Source: Kitasatospora sp. MAA4 (GTDB lineage: Bacteria > Actinomycetota > Actinomycetes > Streptomycetales > Streptomycetaceae). Taken from it: 64,000 nt of DNA. The translations under genes and the position numbers were made by a program. Below are positions 61,001-64,000 of this stretch, piece after piece (the first letter of the stretch is position 1; every line of letters starts with the position of its first letter). The stretch spans positions 1 to 64,000 of the forward strand of contig NZ_JARZAI010000025.1 in NCBI RefSeq assembly GCF_029893355.1, in the 5' to 3' direction. The notes beneath the pieces were generated by a model, which was not told where the DNA came from, did not search any database, and worked only from the letters and a program-made list of their open reading frames with translations.

Positions 61001-61738
61001 ATGTCCACAACGCTCCGGCGAGACCATGCACCAGGACATGGATCGCTCACCCCGCTCACCCCGCTCACCCTCGGCACCGCCCCGCTTCCGGCGGGGCTCG
61101 CCGTGCCCAGCGGCGGCCCGCACCTCTGGCAGTTGTGGGCCTCCGAGCACCGCGCGTCGATCGCCGACGGGTACCGGACGCTCGACGCCGCCGAGCGCGC
61201 CCGGTACGCCGCGTACCGCAAGACCGCGGACCGGGAGCTCTACGCCAGCGCCCACATCGGCCTGCGGCGGCTGCTCAGCGGGTACCTCGGCACGGACCCG
61301 GCAGCCGTCGTCTTCGGCCGGGAGCCCTGCCCGCTCTGCGCCGGACCGCACGGCCGGCCCGCCGTGCCCGGCGCCGACCTGCACTTCTCGCTCGCGCACA
61401 GCGGCGACCTCGTGCTCTTCGCCTTCGCCGCGACTCCGGTGGGGGTCGACGTCGAGCGTCTGATCGAGGTCGAGGTGGCCGACGAGATCAGCACCGCCCT
61501 GCACCCGCGCGAGCGCCTCGAACTGGCCGCGCTCGCGGACGCCGAGCGGCCCGCGGCCTTCGGCCGGTGCTGGTGCCGCAAGGAGGCCTACCTCAAGGGC
61601 ACCGGCACGGGACTGGCCGTCCCGGCCGCCGAGGACTACGTCGGAGCCGGACCCTGGCCGGCCTACCTGCCCGGGTGGACGCTGACGGACATCACCGCAC
61701 CGCCCGGCTACGCGGCGGCCGTCGCCGTCGCCACGTAG
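61001..61738 (+). CDS. 4'-phosphopantetheinyl transferase (Sfp type)
   Basis: A 245-residue Sfp-type transferase that activates NRPS carrier domains by attaching phosphopantetheine from CoA. Motifs: DLHFSLAHSGDLVLFAF, VGVDVERLIEVE (Mg-binding Asp) and WCRKEAYLKGTGTGL (catalytic Glu and Lys). It also has REPCPLCAGPHGRP, a Cys-x-x-Cys element common in actinobacterial members. ATG 61001 is chosen because it has GCGAGG upstream; the frame stays open to 60905, which would overlap ddaH. Confidence 0.93.
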   Translation: MSTTLRRDHAPGHGSLTPLTPLTLGTAPLPAGLAVPSGGPHLWQLWASEHRASIADGYRTLDAAERARYAAYRKTADRELYASAHIGLRRLLSGYLGTDPAAVVFGREPCPLCAGPHGRPAVPGADLHFSLAHSGDLVLFAFAATPVGVDVERLIEVEVADEISTALHPRERLELAALADAERPAAFGRCWCRKEAYLKGTGTGLAVPAAEDYVGAGPWPAYLPGWTLTDITAPPGYAAAVAVAT

Positions 61739-61796
61739 GACCGTCGCAGCGCAGCGCCGTCGCCACGTAACGCCGTCGCCACGTAACGCCGTTGCC
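61724..61796. repeat. 16-bp repeat at and after the PPTase stop
   Basis: GCCGTCGCCACGTAG/A-C appears at 61724, 61756 and 61772, with a partial copy at 61788. The first copy encodes the last codons and stop of the PPTase; the others are noncoding. The 180-bp gap to the next gene contains nothing else. Confidence 0.8.
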
Positions 61797-61918
61797 GCGG
61801 CATAGAGCCGGGGGATATCGGGCGTGGATCCCGTGCGTATCCCTTTCCTCTTTCCTTGACCCAGGAGGCTTCTGCCACCCGTCCATGTACTTCCGCCCAG
61901 CTGAAACAGGAGCACCGC

Positions 61919-62977
61919 ATGCGTGTGCGGCCGAGTGACGACATCTGCCGGACCGGCGCCGCAGCGACCTGTGCGCAGACCGAGGCCGAGGCCCGTGCCG
62001 CCTTCCTGTCGCGCGCCAGCGGCGCCGAGCTGGACGCCGCGGAACTGCTCGACCGCGTCGTGGCGGCGCCGGCCCCCCGCACCGGGCCGCTCGGGCCGCT
62101 CGGGCTGCTCGGGCCGCTCGGCTCGCTGGGCGAGGGCGGGCTCGCCCAGTTCCCGCTCCGGGCCTGCCAGGCCACCGTGGCCGACCCCGACCTTCCCGCC
62201 GGGGCGCCGACCGCCGCGGTGACCGGCTACGGAGGCGACCGCGACGCGGCCCGCCTGGCGGCGGCGCTCGCGGGTCTCGCCGCGTACGGGACGCTCGCCG
62301 CCGACCGCAGCCGGCCGGCGCAGGCCGAGGGCGAGCCCACCGTGTGGGGGATGGACCTGGTCACCGGGGCCCTGCGCCGGGTGCCCGCCCGGGAGGCCTT
62401 CCCGGCCCCGGACCGTCGGACGCCGTACCGGGCGCCGATCGGAGCGGCAGCCGGACTGACCTGGGTGGACGCGCTGGAGTCCGCGCTGGCCCAGCACGTC
62501 GAAGCGCTGCTCGCGCGGCGGCTCGCCGACCCCGGGACCCGGGTGCCCCGCCTCGACCTGCGGGCCTGCGACGCCGACGACCGCGGCGCCCAGGTCCTGG
62601 GGATGCTGCACTCGGCGGGCGAGATGGCCGCCCATGACCTGTCCGGGCTGCTCTCCGTCCCCGCCTGCGCGATCCGGATCGGCCCGCACACGGTCATCGC
62701 GACGGGTGCCACCCCCGCCGGGGCCGTCCACACCGCCACCGAGCGGGCGCTGGCCGCCTGGCAGTCCCACACCGCGCTGCCCATCGCGAAGATCACACCG
62801 GAGCAGGAGTCCCCGGCGGTCGCGCACCAGGATCCGGCCGACCCGGTCCGCTGGGCGCACCCCCACGAAGCGCTGCGGGGTCAGGGCAGGACACCGGTCG
62901 CGGTCCTGCTCGACCATGATCCGCGGGTCGTGCGGATCATGCCGTATCTGGTGCAGGTGGTGCTGATCGACGAATAG
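61919..62977 (+). CDS. degenerate YcaO-like protein
   Basis: This 352-residue protein keeps the outline of YcaO-family cyclodehydratases. FPLRACQATVADPDL is followed by TGYGGDRDAARLAAALAGLAAYG (YcaO helix with ERY-type motif lost), then PIGAAAGLTWVDALESALAQ and HVEALLARR (the S-G-x-A-A-G...E-x-x-E-R-D helix), and a C-terminal half with TERALAAWQSHT. The acidic and arginine ATP-ligand residues expected in these helices are mostly Ala, so ATP-dependent backbone activation is doubtful. ATG 61919 with CAGGAG. The role in an NRPS cluster is unclear; it may be a binding or structural paralogue. Family call is moderate. Confidence 0.55.
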   Translation: MRVRPSDDICRTGAAATCAQTEAEARAAFLSRASGAELDAAELLDRVVAAPAPRTGPLGPLGLLGPLGSLGEGGLAQFPLRACQATVADPDLPAGAPTAAVTGYGGDRDAARLAAALAGLAAYGTLAADRSRPAQAEGEPTVWGMDLVTGALRRVPAREAFPAPDRRTPYRAPIGAAAGLTWVDALESALAQHVEALLARRLADPGTRVPRLDLRACDADDRGAQVLGMLHSAGEMAAHDLSGLLSVPACAIRIGPHTVIATGATPAGAVHTATERALAAWQSHTALPIAKITPEQESPAVAHQDPADPVRWAHPHEALRGQGRTPVAVLLDHDPRVVRIMPYLVQVVLIDE

Positions 62978-63113
62978 GGACGTCTCCAAATCTCCACCAC
63001 CTTCTCTTCACCCAGCTCGCAGGCCATGTCACAATCGGTTTTCGGTCGCCAAGATGTCGAACAGTGCAGCTGTCTGCGGGCGCCACAACCGGGGCGAAGA
63101 GAAAGCAGGGGGC

Positions 63114-64000
63114 ATGAGCGCGGAGATCCGGTTCAGCGTGCTCGGAGCCGTGCGCGTCTATCGGGGCGAGACCGTGCTCCCCACCAGGTCTCCACAGCAG
63201 CAGGCGCTGCTCGCCGCGCTGCTGCTGCGCTCCGGCCGGGCGGCGTCCGCCCATGACCTGATCGCCGCGATCTGGGGTGTCGACGCACCGGACTCCGCCC
63301 TCGCGAGCCTTCGGACCTACGCGTGGCGGCTGCGCCAGACCATGGAGGAGGACCGCGCCGCTCCCAAGATCCTGGTGTCGCTGCGCGACGGCTACCAACT
63401 GCTGGTCCCGCCGCTCTCCGTGGACGTGCACCTCGCCGAGCAGCTGGCCGCCGATGCCGGACGGGCCCGCGCGGCGGGCCAGGACGACGAGTGCGGCCGG
63501 CTGCTGACCGAGGCCGTCAACCTCTGGCAGGGCGAACCGCTGGCCGGGGTGCCGGGGCCGTTCGCCGAGCAGCAGCGCTCCCGGCTCACCGAGATGCGTC
63601 TCGGGCTGCTGGAGGAGCGCTTCGAGCACGACCTGCGGCGCGGGCGGCACGTGTACGTCATCCCGGACCTCACCGCGTTCACCCAGGAGTACCCGCTTCA
63701 GGAGCGGCCCTACGGCTTCCTGATGCGGGCGCTGTACGCCTCGGGCCGGCAGGCCGACGCGCTCGCGGTGTTCACCCGGGCCCGCCACGTGCTGGCCGAG
63801 GAGCTGGGCGTCGATCCCGGCCCGGAGCTGACCACGCTGCACGAACGGGTGCTGGCCGGCGACCCGCTGCTGTCCGTCCCGACGCAGCCGCGCGACACCG
63901 GTTCGGCGCGGCCGAGCGCTGCGAGCGAGCTCGAGCCGGCTGCTCCCGCCGCCCCGCCCGCTGCTCCTAGACCGGCCCAACTCCCTGCGGACACCGCTGA
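63114..64000 (+). CDS. SARP/AfsR-type transcriptional activator (cut by window end)
   Basis: The frame is open to the last base. Residues 1-95 form an OmpR-like winged helix (IRFSVLGAVRVYRGETVLPT ... ALLAALLLRSGRAASAHDLI ... LRTYAWRLRQTME), and 96-245 a bacterial transcriptional activation domain (SVDVHLAEQLA, EAVNLWQGEPLAGVPGPFAE, YPLQERPYGFLMRALYASGR, LGVDPGPELTTLHERVL). A Pro/Ala linker and PAQLPADTA follow. This phrase usually precedes the NB-ARC ATPase domain of AfsR-like regulators, so the protein probably continues for several hundred residues. Streptomyces activators of this kind switch on the neighbouring cluster. The 136-bp gap before it contains the GCAGGGGG ribosome site. Confidence 0.92.
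   Translation, partial: MSAEIRFSVLGAVRVYRGETVLPTRSPQQQALLAALLLRSGRAASAHDLIAAIWGVDAPDSALASLRTYAWRLRQTMEEDRAAPKILVSLRDGYQLLVPPLSVDVHLAEQLAADAGRARAAGQDDECGRLLTEAVNLWQGEPLAGVPGPFAEQQRSRLTEMRLGLLEERFEHDLRRGRHVYVIPDLTAFTQEYPLQERPYGFLMRALYASGRQADALAVFTRARHVLAEELGVDPGPELTTLHERVLAGDPLLSVPTQPRDTGSARPSAASELEPAAPAAPPAAPRPAQLPADTA

Overview
The window is high-GC actinomycete chromosome. BldC, a valine dehydrogenase beside it, GTG/TTG starts, many GTGA/ATGA gene overlaps and Gly/Pro-rich coding biases point to Streptomycetaceae (Streptomyces or a close relative such as Kitasatospora). The order purF-purM-DUF3073-vdh-hypothetical-bldC-hrpA is the conserved Streptomyces core order. All identifications are by eye; no search was run.

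Left part (1-24.9 kb) is core genome. It holds purine genes (purA; purF-purM), a lipid-kinase-like protein, DUF3073, vdh, bldC, a large HrpA-type DEAH helicase, a LysR-controlled oxidoreductase/hydrolase pair, a Uma2-like protein, a zincin metallopeptidase, a DEAD-box helicase with a long repeat tail, a PARG-like gene and a nucleotidyltransferase. It carries five tRNA genes: Asp, a Glu-Asp-Phe cluster, and Lys(TTT) at its right edge.

Middle (24.85-31.5 kb) is a 6.6 kb island. It is bracketed by the 3' part of tRNA-Lys and a 40-bp exact copy of that sequence (24847-24886 and 31476-31515). No integrase is visible. Inside are a truncated phospholipase-D-type gene, an ArsR-like winged-helix regulator with palindromes in a long AT-richer divergent intergenic region, and a short secreted hydrophobic protein followed by SdpA-like (DUF5819-type), SdpB-like (HTTM) and DCC-thioredoxin genes. 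A membrane M23 peptidase and a lipoprotein complete it. I read this as a candidate SDP-like (sporulation-delaying-protein type) secreted peptide toxin system.

Right part (32.1-64 kb, running off the window) is a nonribosomal peptide gene cluster. It starts with an XRE-ATPase regulator. A translationally coupled four-gene cassette follows: glutamate mutase S and E, an AsnRS-like class II synthetase without anticodon domain, and an FMN glutamate-synthase-like enzyme without Fe-S cysteines. This cassette probably makes a 3-methylaspartate-derived building block. Six collinear NRPS modules lie on four proteins (A-T-C-A-T; C-A-T-C; A-T; C-A-T-C-A-T-TE). They are interleaved with a type II thioesterase, a P450, an MbtH-like protein and a SyrP-type dioxygenase, and followed by an MFS exporter, a dimethylargininase homologue, a phosphopantetheinyl transferase, a degenerate YcaO-like protein and a SARP/AfsR-type regulator cut by the window end. 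The expected product is a modified, possibly cyclic hexapeptide containing a methyl-Asp/methyl-Asn-type residue.
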